DNA from: Apostichopus japonicus
Lineage: Eukaryota > Echinodermata > Holothuroidea > Aspidochirotida > Stichopodidae
Assembly (NCBI RefSeq): GCF_037975245.1
Contig: NC_092581.1
Span: forward strand, 8,523,501 to 8,587,500
Direction of reading: 5' to 3'
DNA length: 64,000 nucleotides
The notes below the pieces were generated by a model, which was not told the DNA's origin, did not search any database, and saw only the letters and a program-made list of their open reading frames with translations. Positions 48,166 through 59,614 of this stretch are shown here, piece by piece (positions within the stretch are counted from its first letter, which is position 1; each line of letters begins with the position of its first letter). Made by a program: the position numbers and the translations under genes.

Positions 48166-49556
48166 CAGGGTTGGCCGGTTTTTACCGGGCGGTTTTTACC
48201 GCCCCGGTAAAAACAAGTTTTTTACCGGTTTTTACCGGGAGGTTTTTCCAACCTATAAGTGGGAAAAACTGGGAAAAACCGGGAAAAACCTCAAATTATA
48301 TAGAATTCCTAAAAATTCATGTGGAACTTGTGGAGGAGCATAGAATCTACAAGAAAATGGCATCTTATGGTAGGGGGTTGGGTTACATCCAAAGAACAGC
48401 TATGATCTATAACTTGTGAGTTTACCGATTAGACTATTATAAATAATTCAAATAAATAATATATTGGATGCTCAAATCAACCAACTTTATTTTCCTATCG
48501 AGATGCATAATTCCATTATCTAGAGAATGGACTCGTATCAAACTGTTGGTGCCTCCTAGGGCTATGGTTCGTCATATTATACATGCCACATTAGTCCGCT
48601 CAGATCCAAATGATGATTCACATCCAAGAACGATCACTTCATGTCTGCGATAAATTGTACTCTGTTCACACTTCGCACTGTACTATGCTTATATTGCTTT
48701 TAGGCACTGTACTAAGTGACTGTTGTGACATCAACTAATTTGAGAATAAGTAACAATTGGAACAGTTACTTGTGTTGTTGATACTCCTGCCTCTTCAGTA
48801 TAGCCTATACACAGGAAGTGCCCAGTATCACCTCACCTGTCCACCTCAAAGTGTTTAATCACTCATGCATGAAGTTGTATAATAATTGGACCATGTTTGC
48901 ATCAAGGTAAACAGTTTGGTTGTGTGAATGGCTCCATAGGGCCAATGTGCGTTTAATACTTTAATTGGGCCCATGTGCCTTACAAAGTTTCAAAGCAGTT
49001 TCTATTGAGCCCCCTGGATTGAAGTTCACCTCAATAGACTGTTGCCTACTGTATTAATGGAATGAACTGTCTGAGCACATATTATATTATTATATGGTTC
49101 CTTGTCCCTTTGAGGCTTTGGATGCCATGGTTCGCCACTTCGTTCTATCCTCCGCTGTTCATGCCACATAATAGACCTGAAGAATTTAGGAGGGGTGAAT
49201 GTCCCAGTGTAGACCTATAATGGTTTGGGCAATAGGCAATGCATACTGCTAAAGAGATCGTGACAGAATAACTATACATGTGCAATACGAAAAATACTCT
49301 TTTTTCCACAAAAAGTAGAATAAGAATGTGATAAAATAGCTCAAAATGAAGCTAAGAAACTCCCATATTCAATAAAATATGCCTGTCATGAAACAATATT
49401 GTGCCTACTGATGACCCTGCATTTTACGGACAATTAATACTAGTTTTCGAGACGGAGGCGGTTTTTACCGGTATTTACCAGTTTTTCCCGGTTTTTACCT
49501 GGTTTTTACCGCTTAGTGGGAAAAACAGGTTTTTTCCCGGGAAAATGCCAACCCTG
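48166..49556. mobile_element. hAT-type element, 1.39 kb, CCGGTTTTTACC-rich ends
   Basis: Ends CAGGGTTGGC (48166) and its inverse GCCAACCCTG (ending 49556) are flanked by the exact octamer GATCTGGG (48158-48165 and 49557-49564). Both subterminal regions contain many copies of GGTTTTTACCGG and its complement plus GGGAAAAAC. No transposase was recognised in the interior. The element interrupts an older repeat: the flanks TTTCCAGCGATCTGGG and AGACATTTTCGGCCAAAATT rejoin to match the adjacent copy at 49629-49665. Confidence 0.9.
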
Positions 49557-49564
49557 GATCTGGG

Positions 49565-49735
49565 AGACATTTTCGGCCAAAATTTGCTTGTACGCTTCGC
49601 GCTAACAAATGGTCCTGGGTAGTGCCATTTCCAGCGATCTGGGAGGCATTTTCGGCCAAAATTTTCTTGTACGCTTCGCACCAACCTATGGTGGCGCTAC
49701 GCTTAGATAATTTGCCTACAGGCTTCGCCCATCCC
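49565..49735. repeat. dispersed repeat with TTGTACGCT-CGCCAACC core
   Basis: Two tandem partial copies share ATCTGGGAGRCATTTTCGGCC and CTTGTACGCTTCGC; the second continues CCAACCTATGGTGGCGCTAC. Related cores occur at about 50380-50430 and 51085-51140, and inverted at 42079-42125. Confidence 0.75.
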
Positions 49736-51360
49736 TTGGCAAATTCCTCGCTACGCGCCTGTTCGAATTTGTAACGCAAACAGCAGATATCACATCATAT
49801 CAGTGAGCATGAAAATGGCGTTCCAGGATGAAAAGCCTCAAAACTGTCCGACTTGCCTGAAAAAATAACCAAAAATTTTCGCGCCCGAGGCGCGCGTTCA
49901 ACGTGTTCATGTCAATATCATATAAGCAAGCATCGGTTATTACATCGCATGCCATCATGTACCGTACGGTCCGTTCAAATTGCGCAGTATACCGCGGGAT
50001 GCTAATGTAATTAACGACATGTCTCATGTAGATGTATAAAAAGCATGGAGGTCCAATTATGTCAAAACTCTCTTTTACATTAGTAATGGCGAATTAGGGC
50101 CTGCACCCCCGCCGCGCAGTGGCGGAGCCTCCATATGGTCAGGGGCGGATCCCCCCCCCCCCTGACGGACTCAAATGGACTGCTGGCGCCTTTTCAGCTC
50201 TTTACCACTTTTTAATTATTCTAGATTATTGACTTTTTTATTGCGCTCTCATCTACTTATTGACATTTGTCACATTTTGTTGGTGTACTTGGCGATGACA
50301 CCTTATTCTTCGTTTATCTGCAAATTAGCCAGGCCCGGAAAGGGTCATTTCCTGCGATCTAGGGAGTATCTTTACTCAAAAATTTTCTGTACGCTACGCG
50401 CCAACCAGTGGTGGCGCTGCGCTTAGATAGTGTCGAAAGCGCCCCTTCAGACCATTCTCGCCACTCCTGACCAATACCCCTAGCTCCGCCACTGCCGCTG
50501 CGCCTCCTACGCCTATGTGTGTAGTGTTCGGTTTCGGAAATATCTGCTATTTTTTCATTTCCGAAACCAAGTTTTATAATAGCCGTTATAACAGGTTTTA
50601 ATATTTCTACACCAATAAATTAACTGTGTCTGAATTTTCGAAAATTTCTGACCAACATTCTACATCACACTTCCCTCTACTCGTGCAATTTTGACCGGTC
50701 TGTTAGGGGTTGAAGGAAGTTTTTTCTATATTGGTTGTCCATAGATGAAATTTTGTACAAGATTATGGGTATGTTTTGAAGTGAGTTTATTCACGAGAAA
50801 TGTGAATTTTCAAATTCTGAACAAATATGGGGCTTAAAACCTTGAAAAGTGGGGCTGACGGGTATTGTGGGCCGCGACGTAGAATCACCTACAAAAGCAA
50901 AGACCCACAGGAGATGCGATCAGGTCGAACATGATGTGTGCCGGGTTGACAATCTTCAAAAAGGTTATGGATGGAAAAAAAAACTATTAGGAAATACTTG
51001 GTTCTCAGGCAAAAAGTGTACATCTGGTTGGTTATTTCAAGCCCGAGAAGTTCCGTTTCCGGTGATCTGGGGGGTTTCAAAACAAGAAATTTTCTTGTAC
51101 GCTGCGCGCCAACCGATGGTGGCGCTCCGCTTAGATAGTAATTCGCGCCCCCCGGGTTTGAAAATCCTGGATACGCGCCTGATTATATATCTTGGCATAT
51201 GCAGATAATATAACCGGAATAACTCGCATGTATTCCACATGAACAAGCTGCTGCAGAATTTTGTGTAGTGTACACAATGCGAACAATTCAAACTTTTGTA
51301 ACAATATGGAGCGTATTATACTAAAAATATTACATACTGGAGATTTCGGCAATATATCAT
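49736..51360. other. no gene; fragments of hAT-type repeats
   Basis: Holds poly-C (50151-50162), the dispersed core copies at 50330-50430 and 51037-51185 (the latter ending GGATACGCGCCTG, a typical hAT-type end) and AT-rich filler. No exon was supported. Confidence 0.5.
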
Positions 51361-51409
51361 GGTCTCCAATTTTCGATACCCACATTACCGTAATTCGGAA
51401 GTAAATACA

Positions 51410-52330
51410 GGACTTTCTTGCGTTCTCGGAGGCTAACTGGATCCGTACAGGAATTAAAAACAGGATTTTTGGAACTAAATTTTGGAACGATATTTAAAAT
51501 GTTTGGAACTAAATTCAGGAATTTTGGAACTAAATTCAGGATTGTCGGAACTAAATACATGATTTTCGGACTAAATACAGGACTTTCAGAAAGAAACTCA
51601 CTATACATGGAACTAAATTTATGATTTTCGGAACTAAATTCAGAATTTTTGGAACTAAATTTTCTTGCGTTCTCAGAGTGATTGAACTCATAGCGAAACC
51701 TGTGTAGATCAATGAGCTGCTTATGACAACCCTTTGTCCAGATAGTGAGGCTCTCTGCCCATTTTGTAAGTAGATTTTGTTACAAGTTAGATTAGGCCTA
51801 GTCTTTTTAGTATATGTATACATATATTCAATGATATATCTAGTTTTTAAGTGATGTAAGCCAAAGTATTCATAATAAGTTAACTTTAAAAGTTTTCTAA
51901 GCCACACATATTCATCTAGGTAAAAATACTATGTAGGTGATGTAATACACTTACATTTTCATAAATAGATTAGTCATGTAACTTGTCTCAGCTACAGATA
52001 TTCAAAGATACGCAAAACGTATTTCGTATGTATTTTAAGCCACAGATATTCATAGACTCATCTATTATTGAGGGGATGTAAGCCACAGATATTCATAGAT
52101 AATTATTTTTCGTATGTATTTGCAGGATTTTCGGAACGAAACACATGATTTTCTTGCGTTCTTGGAGGCTGATTGGATTCCACAAAGGAAAATAACTACA
52201 TAATTTCCTTGCGTTCTCGGAGTGAATGGATTCAGAAAGGAACCTGTGTAGATCAATGAACTGCTTAATATGGCAACCTTCTGCCCCGGATAAGGAGGCT
52301 CTTTGCCTATACGCCATACCGAACCAAACA
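51410..52330. repeat. region of short direct repeats (GGAACTAAATTCAGGA etc.)
   Basis: From 51465 to 51660 the word GGAACTAAATTCAGGATTTT recurs about every 27-30 bp. Two larger blocks, TTCTTGCGTTCT plus AACCTGTGTAGATCAATGA and GAGGCTCTYTGCC, occur at 51661-51760 and again at 52200-52315. AAGCCACAGATATTCATAGA occurs several times between 51897 and 52100. The arrangement suggests duplication of a composite repeat. Confidence 0.7.
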
Positions 52331-53612
52331 ATCAATCGGCGCCATTTTGATTTCCCTTGCCCTGGATACTTTCAAGGGATATCTTTATTTCCAATCTAAG
52401 TTGTGTCGGATTCTATTTGTCAATCGTGGTGATCGACTGATCTTTTACTTCGCTGGTCCGTGGTAAGTATCCACGGACAGTAAGGGGACCAAGTAGAAGG
52501 AAGGGAACAGATGAAGAAGAAAAACCGTGAGTAGGCATTTTCTATACTAAATGTTCCGGATCGTCTTACTAACACTGGAAGAAGTCGCACTAAAACAATT
52601 TTATTAACGTACATTGAGACCCCATTTGAGACCCATTCAAACCATTATCCAACAGACACGAAACAAAGCGTAATGAATTACAAATTCAAACGTAATAATA
52701 AATATTTTTTTGTAATTCCAAACGAACTACCCATAGTCAAGATAAACCATTTATTCTATCGATAAAAAAAAAAGTGTACTAAAAATTCGGACTTATTTAA
52801 ACAATTTTTAAATATCTAATTACAATGGGAAACTAAACAAATTTAATCGATACAAAACGCGCTTAATTTCTTTATTTTATTCTTATTACAAATCCTCATA
52901 ACCTATCTCGCAGATAAGTGGATCAACTCAAACCAGCGATTAAAAGAAATATGACATTTCATTCACCTTCAAGAGAGAGCAATATTTAGCCCATGCCTCT
53001 ACGTTCTCTCCACGTTCTATAAATTTGAAAACCACAAATGTATCCATTATTTCCTTTGCCTCGTAGCTCACTTTATCTTCATCGATGATGGCGAAAAGAA
53101 CAAATGTAGGATTTTATATACACCACTTTCCAATTTTGTTTACACAGCAAGCGCACGTTTGTAAAGATTTTATTGGGGAAAACATTATTATGTAGCTGAA
53201 GGCGCTACTATGACATTACACTTGGATTTATATTTCTGCAAAAATTTTGTTTTGAAATATCTCATTCATTAAAAGACATATTTTTCAGCGAAACAGTATA
53301 TAATTTTGCTTTCATGAAAGTATGTCGCTTGAGCACAAGCGTTCACCCAATTATCCACACCGTGCCTCGTTAGATAATATCTCAAAGAAATGTTTTATAC
53401 ATTAGCTCGTTTGGTCTTACTCTCCCAACCACTTATATACATTACCTTGACATTCCACTATACCTTATCTTCCATTCCCGAAAAAGTATGACTTAGATAT
53501 AACTTATGCACTAGTGCAAAATAATTGCGAACGGAAGACCACGAAAGGGATAATACAGCCAGTGTATGTATATGTACAAACGCACTATACCGAACGGCAG
53601 TTCCATACCTAC
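52331..53612. other. no gene recognised
   Basis: AT-rich stretch. The minus-strand frame at 52420-52614 has no splice or family support. Nothing else is visible. Confidence 0.45.
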
Positions 53613-53707
53613 CGATGTCGATTCCATTATCGATGAGGTTTTGACGGTATCGCCAAAGAGAGACCATACCGAGGCATTCTGGAACCAGTAACACCAGCTA
53701 CCCGATC
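53613..53707 (-). CDS. exon-like segment, product unknown
   Basis: Strong splice borders on the minus strand: acceptor TTTTCTAATTTCAG above 53707 and donor CATCG|GTAGGTA below 53613, giving 95 bp. One of three frames is open throughout (two bases, then 31 codons, exiting in phase 0): SGSWCYWFQNASVWSLFGDT then VKTSSIMESTS. I do not recognise it. It could be an internal coding exon of an unidentified gene, or an untranslated exon of the TRPA1-like gene, since it lies upstream on the same strand. The other two frames contain stops. Confidence 0.35.
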
Positions 53708-53886
53708 CTGAAATTAGAAAATTGTCACTTTTCGGTGATGCCAGCATACAGTATGTTATCCAATTATCACAACCTTGTTTCACGCTTGTCACAAGTTGTA
53801 TGTATTTATGTAAAAAAAATATAGGCATATTAATGCTCTATTGTTGTAGAGTATATATTGACAGATACAACTGTTTTGTCAGTGCT

Positions 53887-54262
53887 GTTGGCCACATATA
53901 TTCATAGATACAGCTGTTTTGTTGGTGTTAAAGGCCGCAGATATTCATAAATGAAACTTTTTTGTTAGTACTGTAGGCCACAGATATTCATAGATACATA
54001 TGTTATACTAGTGTTGTAGGCTAGATACAGCTGTTATGTTAAATATATCCATAGATGGGGTATACATTTATGTTAGTAATGTAGGCCATTCATAGATACA
54101 TCTAGTATTAGTGTTATAGGCCACTTATATTCATAGATATATCTATAATGTTTGAGTTACATGCCACATATATTCATAAATACAGCTGTTATGTTAAGGT
54201 TGCATGCCACAGATATTCATAGATACAGCTGTAATGTTTGTGTTGTAGGCCACATATATGAC
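53887..54262. repeat. ~45-bp tandem repeat containing CCACAGATATTCATAGATAC
   Basis: About eight diverged units of GTAGGCCACAGATATTCATA plus GATACAGCTGTTATGTTAG occur in succession. The same CCACAGATATTCATAGA word appears at 51.9-52.1 kb, so the family is locally dispersed. Confidence 0.8.
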
Positions 54263-54280
54263 AATAACAATATCATATAT

Positions 54281-54565
54281 GAAGAAGAAGCAAGAAGAAG
54301 CAGAAGCAAGAAGAGCAAGAAGAAGCAAGAAGAAGCAAGAAGAAGCAAGAAGAAGCAAGAAGAGCAAGAAGAGCAAGAAGAGCAAGAAGAGCAAGAAGAG
54401 CAAGAAGAGCAAGAAGAGCAAGAAGAGCAAAAAGAGCAAAAAGAGCAAGAAGAACAAGAAGAACAAGAAGAGCAAGAAGAACAAGAAGAACAAGAAGAGC
54501 AAGAAGAAAAGAAGAGCAAGAAGCAAGAAGCAAGAAGGAAGAAGAAGAAGAAGAAGAAGAAGTCA
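54281..54565. repeat. GAAGAAGCAAGAAGAGC purine-rich microsatellite
   Basis: About 285 bp of AAGAAGC/AAGAGC/AAGAAC repeats on the plus strand, open in all frames and so producing long low-complexity artefact ORFs. It is followed within 30 bp by pyrimidine-rich tracts. Confidence 0.95.
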
Positions 54566-54589
54566 TTATTATGATTATCATAATTACTT

Positions 54590-55575
54590 ATCTTCTTGCT
54601 TCATCTTCTTGCTTCTTCCTCTTCTTGCTTCTCCTTCTTCTTGCTTCTTTTTCTTCTTCTTCTGTTGGTCTATATTGGGGAAGAGAAAAGACACAATTTA
54701 ATATAGTCCTTCAGCATTAAACCAGGATCATTGAGAATAGCCATGTAATTTAGACATGTCGAAATGGAAACCAACAAAACATATATGATAGTGTCATTGT
54801 CATCGTCATCGTCAGTCTAAGTCATAGTCATTATTATGATTATTATTAATACTTATCTTTTAGCTTCTTCTTCTTCTTGCTTCCTCCTTCTTCTTGCTTC
54901 TTCTTCTTGCTTCTTCTTCTTCGTCTTCTTCTTCTTCTTCTTGCTTCTTCTTCTTCTTCTGTTGGTCTATATTGGGGAAGAGAAAAGACACAATTTAATA
55001 TAGTCCTCCAGCATTAAACCAGGATCATTGAGAATAGCCATGAAATTTAGACATGTCGAAATGGAAACCAACAAAACATATATGATATTGTTATTTTCAT
55101 AGTCAGTCTTAGTCATAGTCATTATTATTATTATGATTATTACATACTTTTGTAGATTTCAATGATGTTCAAGTTTTAATTCTGCTAACGTCACATGATA
55201 AGCAGGCTTCTTACACTTACGTGGATATCAACCGGTCTTTTAATTATGAGTATAATGAGAAATAATTACGTAATGTACGAATCAAATTACTGTGGGAATC
55301 ACTAACTCTGGGATCACCTACTGTAGGAATCACTTACTGTAGAAATCACTCGTCGCTTCCTCTTCTTCTTGTTTCTTCTACTTCTTGTTTCTTCTACTTC
55401 TTGCTTCTTCTTCTTCTTTCTTCTTCGTCTTCTTGGTTCTTTTCTCCTTGCTTATTTTTCTTGCTTCTTCTTCTTGCTTCTTTTTCTTGCTTCTTCTTGC
55501 TTCTTTTCTTCTTGCTTCTTCTTCTTCTTCTTGCTTCTTCTTCTCTTGCTTCTTCTTTTTTTCTTGCTTCTTCTT
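54590..55575. repeat. CTTCTTGCTT pyrimidine tracts separated by a duplicated unique block
   Basis: CTTCTTGCTT-type tracts lie at 54590-54665, 54855-54962 and 55360-55575. A non-repetitive block starting TTGGTCTATATTGGGGAAGA and including GACATGTCGAAATGGAAACC is duplicated at 54665-54800 and 54963-55085, and a diverged copy is split at 55573-55625 and 55672-55880. The microsatellite plus block has therefore been duplicated as a unit. Confidence 0.85.
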
Positions 55576-56239
55576 TGGAGAAAGAGAAAAGACACAACTT
55601 AATAAGTTCTTAAATTTTAAAGTTTCTCCTGATACTCCTTCTTGCTTTTTCTTCGTTTTGCTTCTTCTTTGGAGAAAGAGAAAAGACACGATACAAGTAA
55701 TTCTTTAATTTTAAAATTACTCCTGGTACTATGGATCTGATACAATCAGATAAAAACTTAGCAAGTAATTGATGAATTAAGAAAATCATAATCCATTTCT
55801 TAAGTCCTCCAGCATTGAACCAGAATCTTTGAAAATAACCATGAACTTTAGACATGTGGAAAATGGAAACCAACCAAAAATAAGATAACATAGCTTTAAA
55901 GATTTCAATGATTTTCAAGTTTTAATTCTGCTCACGTCACATGATACGCAGGCTTCTTACACTTGAGTGGATATCAACAAGGTATCAAAACCAACCATTG
56001 GCCCCTCATAACTTGAGAACCGGTTTTCTGATTGAAGCGGGAGTTGGTTTTCTCTATAGAGCACAAAGAGATCTATTATATACCAAAATATTGACAAAGT
56101 TTCTTTGTTTTGCTTTGTATCTTCTAAAATGAGCATATTGTTCAAGATTTGACCTTACACCTTTTGGCTCGAGATTTAGTTTGACACGCTGATTCGAAAC
56201 AGCAACAAGACAATTCTGTACAACCATCCTACTGTAACT

Positions 56240-56740
56240 GTACTAAAAAAACAAAACCTTGACCTCTGATTACTTTGCACACGAAGGTCGCACAGGGGTC
56301 AACCATGGACAATTTTGATCGGAAGGTTCCTTTGAGATCCGATTATGGCCATGAAAATGCAAATGACCAAAGAAAACTAGTATAGGTCACCGGATGTCAA
56401 CCTGGTATCAAACGTCACCTAGATGTGGGTCGACTACTGGATTACAATAGCGTAACGATCCTGTGCCCCCATTCAAAGCTTGTCTCAAAATATTAAGCGC
56501 ATCAGACTTTTGCACTGGGGGTTGTTGCATTTTTAATATTTTGAATTTTTCGACCCTAACTGACCCGTGGAGACCTTTGCGGGAACCAAAAACAATAGGG
56601 ATCTTCCTCTCACTATGGGCTATGCACCCACCAAGTTTGGTCATGTTACATCATTTTCTTTATTGAGATATCGTGAACACAAGCCAAGCGTCACATACAC
56701 ACACACTCACGCCAACTTGACTGCATAGGTTCTTTGCTTC
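56240..56740. repeat. diverged copy of the 9057-11597 repeat family
   Basis: In order it has TTGACCTCTGATTACTTTGC, GCACACGAAGGTCGCACA, GATCGGAAGGTTCCTTTG, GATGTGGGTCGAC, CACTATGGGC, AAGCCAAGCGTCACA and a short CA run, then CATAGGTTCTTTGC. The AGGTCA half-site array is decayed here. This shows that the family is dispersed rather than a local satellite. Confidence 0.8.
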
Positions 56741-56815
56741 GGATACGACAGATACGACACACACGACAGTGATGACGAACTATAAATTGCATATTCTGTA
56801 ATCGTGTACATGTTT

Positions 56816-57360
56816 GATATATTTTACAGTGGACATTTTGAAAATCCAAAATGACCGCCCTACAAGCATCTTTTCAAATGTAAACATTAATTTTTAGTTT
56901 CCTTATGCTATAACCTTTCCAAAAATGTAAAGGTTTGAAGAGCTACCATGATTTTGAACGAAAATGAATAGGTTTAGTAAAGTGTTTAGGGTAATTAGGG
57001 GCAAAAATAGAACAAAATATGTATTTTACAGTGGCCATTTTGAGAATCCAAAATGGCCGACATACAAACATCTCTCAAAATGTAAACATTGATTTTTGGT
57101 TTCCTTATGTTATAACCTTTTCAAAAATGTATAGGTTTGCAAAGGGACTAAGATTTTGAACGAAATATAGTAGGTTTAGTAAAGTGCTTAGGGTAATTAG
57201 GTGCAAAAATAGAACAAAATATATTTTACAGTGGCCATTTTGAAAATCCAAAATGGCCGCTATACAAGCATCTCTCCAAATGTAAACATTGATTTCCTTA
57301 TGCTATAAGCTTTCCAAAAACGTAGAGGTTTGATAATCTACCATGATTCTGAACGAAGCA
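56816..57360. repeat. ~200-bp tandem repeat, 3 copies
   Basis: ATATTTTACAGTGG begins units at about 56818, 57021 and 57220, each with CATTTTGAAAATCCAAAATG and CTTTCCAAAAATGTA. The third is shortened. Confidence 0.85.
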
Positions 57361-58430
57361 TAATTTATTGATATAGTGAAGTGAACCTGACAATACGCCA
57401 GGAAAAAAATTCTAGACCAGTTGCCTTGGAACAGCACAGTAGAGTACTATGTATTACTGACAGACCTCTGAACAATTTGTAGAGCAAAATAATAGACATG
57501 TTACGCTCGCTATTGAATTTGAAGGCAGTGAACTTCCAGTTTAAAATTTTGCACGCTGCAAATCCTGTTTTTCTCTTGCGCCAAGGAGGATATCTGATTT
57601 CTATGCCAGTACGCCGAGTAACATAAATTTTATTATTTGCCACCGTACGCAAAGACCTAAAGTAAGTTCCATGCACAAGATCTTCATTTCAGAATGCACG
57701 AAATGCAGACTTGGTTGTAAGTTGGGATCATTTAATAGTGCGTACATGTTTACCAACATAACCTGACCATCAACACTAAAACCAACTGCTTGTTTGCCTA
57801 CAATAATAACAAAATAAAAACAACAAAATCCTATAGAATTAAAAAGAATTAAAATATTTGCACAAATTTCTAAACCCTAACCAGTGGTATAATAAAACCC
57901 CATGTAAATGTTTTTAATGAATAACCTAAAGACAGGTTCGCCTTATTAAATCAAACCATAGGTTGTAACATACTGCATAGGCTTGGCTATGCTAGTTAAT
58001 CTGACGTCGGTGCACTTAGGCTACTTTTAATAGTTTTGTCTTAGCGTAGGCTTGCCTAACCTAGGCCGACTGCCACACACATAAACTTGTAACAATACAT
58101 TGAGCTATACAACTATAACTTAATGTTACAAATACAACTTACAAGTGCCTGTGGTGCCAACCGGTATTTGTCGTTAAAATGCCTAAGGCTAGGCCTAACA
58201 TTGGGGTAGTTCACGATAGTAATAAGGCTAGATAACACTAATCACTCAACTGCAAACTAAGTGATCGATAATCTAAATTCTACATTTTTCCATATGACAA
58301 GCAATACATACCATTCAACAAGGCTACTGCCTGTCATTTTCTGCTGATGTGATATTTTCATACACGATATATGTTACTGATTTTTATGAAAATCGGCGCT
58401 CAACTTCCGAGCGTCTTCCGCTCCGGCTCT
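57361..58430. other. unassigned; minus-strand frame at 57365-57676
   Basis: A 103-codon minus-strand frame contains GIEIRYPPWRKRKTGFAACK but lacks clear splice sites, family resemblance or a convincing start. The remaining sequence is AT-rich. No call is made. Confidence 0.35.
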
Positions 58431-58835
58431 AATTTAGAATCCGTACCATTCGACTATACCTAGCTAGCCCTAATTCCTAACCCTATCCCCTACTTCCTAA
58501 CCCTAATTCCTAACCGCTAACCCTATTGGTACTAATTTAGAGTCTGTACCATTCGAATCATTCACGCGACGCACCTATTCACTGACTGTTATTCTATTCA
58601 TCACTATCCCATTCACTATTATCCTATTCATTGTTATCCTATTCACTGTTATCTATTCACTGACTGTTATTCCCATTCATATGGTACGGATTCTGAAGTT
58701 AGGCCACCTTGGCCATCCTAACCCTAATTCTATTGGTTTGGGAGACAGAAACCAAGCCGGATTATACAGTTGTTATTCAGCCGATTCGAAGTAAGCTTTC
58801 CCATTCATATGGCACGGATTCTAAAGTTAGGCCGT
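58430..58835. repeat. repeat with ATCCGTACCATTCGAA ends and CCTAATTCCTAAC tract
   Basis: AATTTAGAATCCGTACCATT at 58430 is approximately inverted at 58678-58700 (ATGGTACGGATTCTGAAGTT) and again at 58808-58830. Inside are a degenerate CCTAATTCCTAACCCTA tract (58466-58526), loosely telomere-like but irregular, and a TATTCACTGTTATCC repeat (58590-58670). It is probably a miniature element with internal simple repeats. Confidence 0.55.
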
Positions 58836-59458
58836 TTGTTCAAACAAGAGGATATTACTTATTCCTTTTTTCCCCATGATATTTCAGAATTATGGTAGAT
58901 TTGAAGAAAAACAATGGTCTGTTAGAGTTGCAATGGTCTCCAACTGAAAATTCATTGAACTTCAAAATGCCTTCCTTTTATGTTATTCGTTGCAAATTTG
59001 TTATTGGCCATTTATATAAGTAACATTGTCTGCAATAAAACATTATTACAGGTTGCACAAGATTATTTTTTCCCCTGATGAAGTCTTCTCAAAATCTGTG
59101 GGCTGTGTGGGATGCAATGTTTATTCCAAGTAGTGGAGATTTATCCACATCCATGACTGATTCATCATATTCATACATGCAGGTGGTTCAGTTCCATCAA
59201 CAGATATCATACAGCCAAACAGTTTCCAAAAAAGAAAGTCAAGTATGCGGCACCATAATGAGGCTTGTAACAAGAGGAATTACGAGAGTTTTCAGTGCAA
59301 AGCTCTTGAAAGAGCTTTAACATGTTGAATTTCCTCACATTGTCTACATAGGAATTTTCGCTTTTCTCTGTGATAATCTCGCTGTTTAGTGTCCGGCAAT
59401 CTACACAGCAAATGTGAATGTTAGGGGTAATCTTAAATTAATCATGACTTCATTTTAG

Positions 59459-59614
59459 ACCATCCACTGGTGTTCCAATGAAAGATTCCAAATGAGTTGT
59501 ATAGCTCGGCAGTTAACTTCAGATGAAACAACAACAAAAACTGTGAAAAGGAGACATGTTTGGATGGTGCCATCTCATACTTTGGAACTACTGGAACAGA
59601 TAACTAATATATAA
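59459..59614 (+). CDS. terminal exon-like segment, product unknown
   Basis: Acceptor GACTTCATTTTAG precedes 59459, and the frame stays open for 51 codons to TAA at 59612-59614: it starts TIHWCSNERFQMSCIARQLT and contains KTVKRRHVWMVPSHTLELLE. An upstream acceptor-like TATTCATACATGCAG (exon would start at 59183) is followed by an open stretch with KRKSSMRHHNEACNKRNYES. The composition looks coding, but no family was recognised; it may be a decayed transposase or domesticated fragment. Confidence 0.25.
   Translation, partial: TIHWCSNERFQMSCIARQLTSDETTTKTVKRRHVWMVPSHTLELLEQITNI

Noticed and set aside
54152-54701. Long Lys/Glu/Arg- and Leu/Ser-rich frames on both strands
   Set aside because: They are translations of the GAA/CTT microsatellite in every frame.
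57365-57676. 103-codon minus-strand frame as a gene
   Set aside because: No acceptor/donor pair, no family resemblance, and an upstream stop without a good Met.
58466-58526. Interstitial telomeric repeat
   Set aside because: The CCTAATTCCTAACCC words are irregular and short; no run of CCCTAA units.
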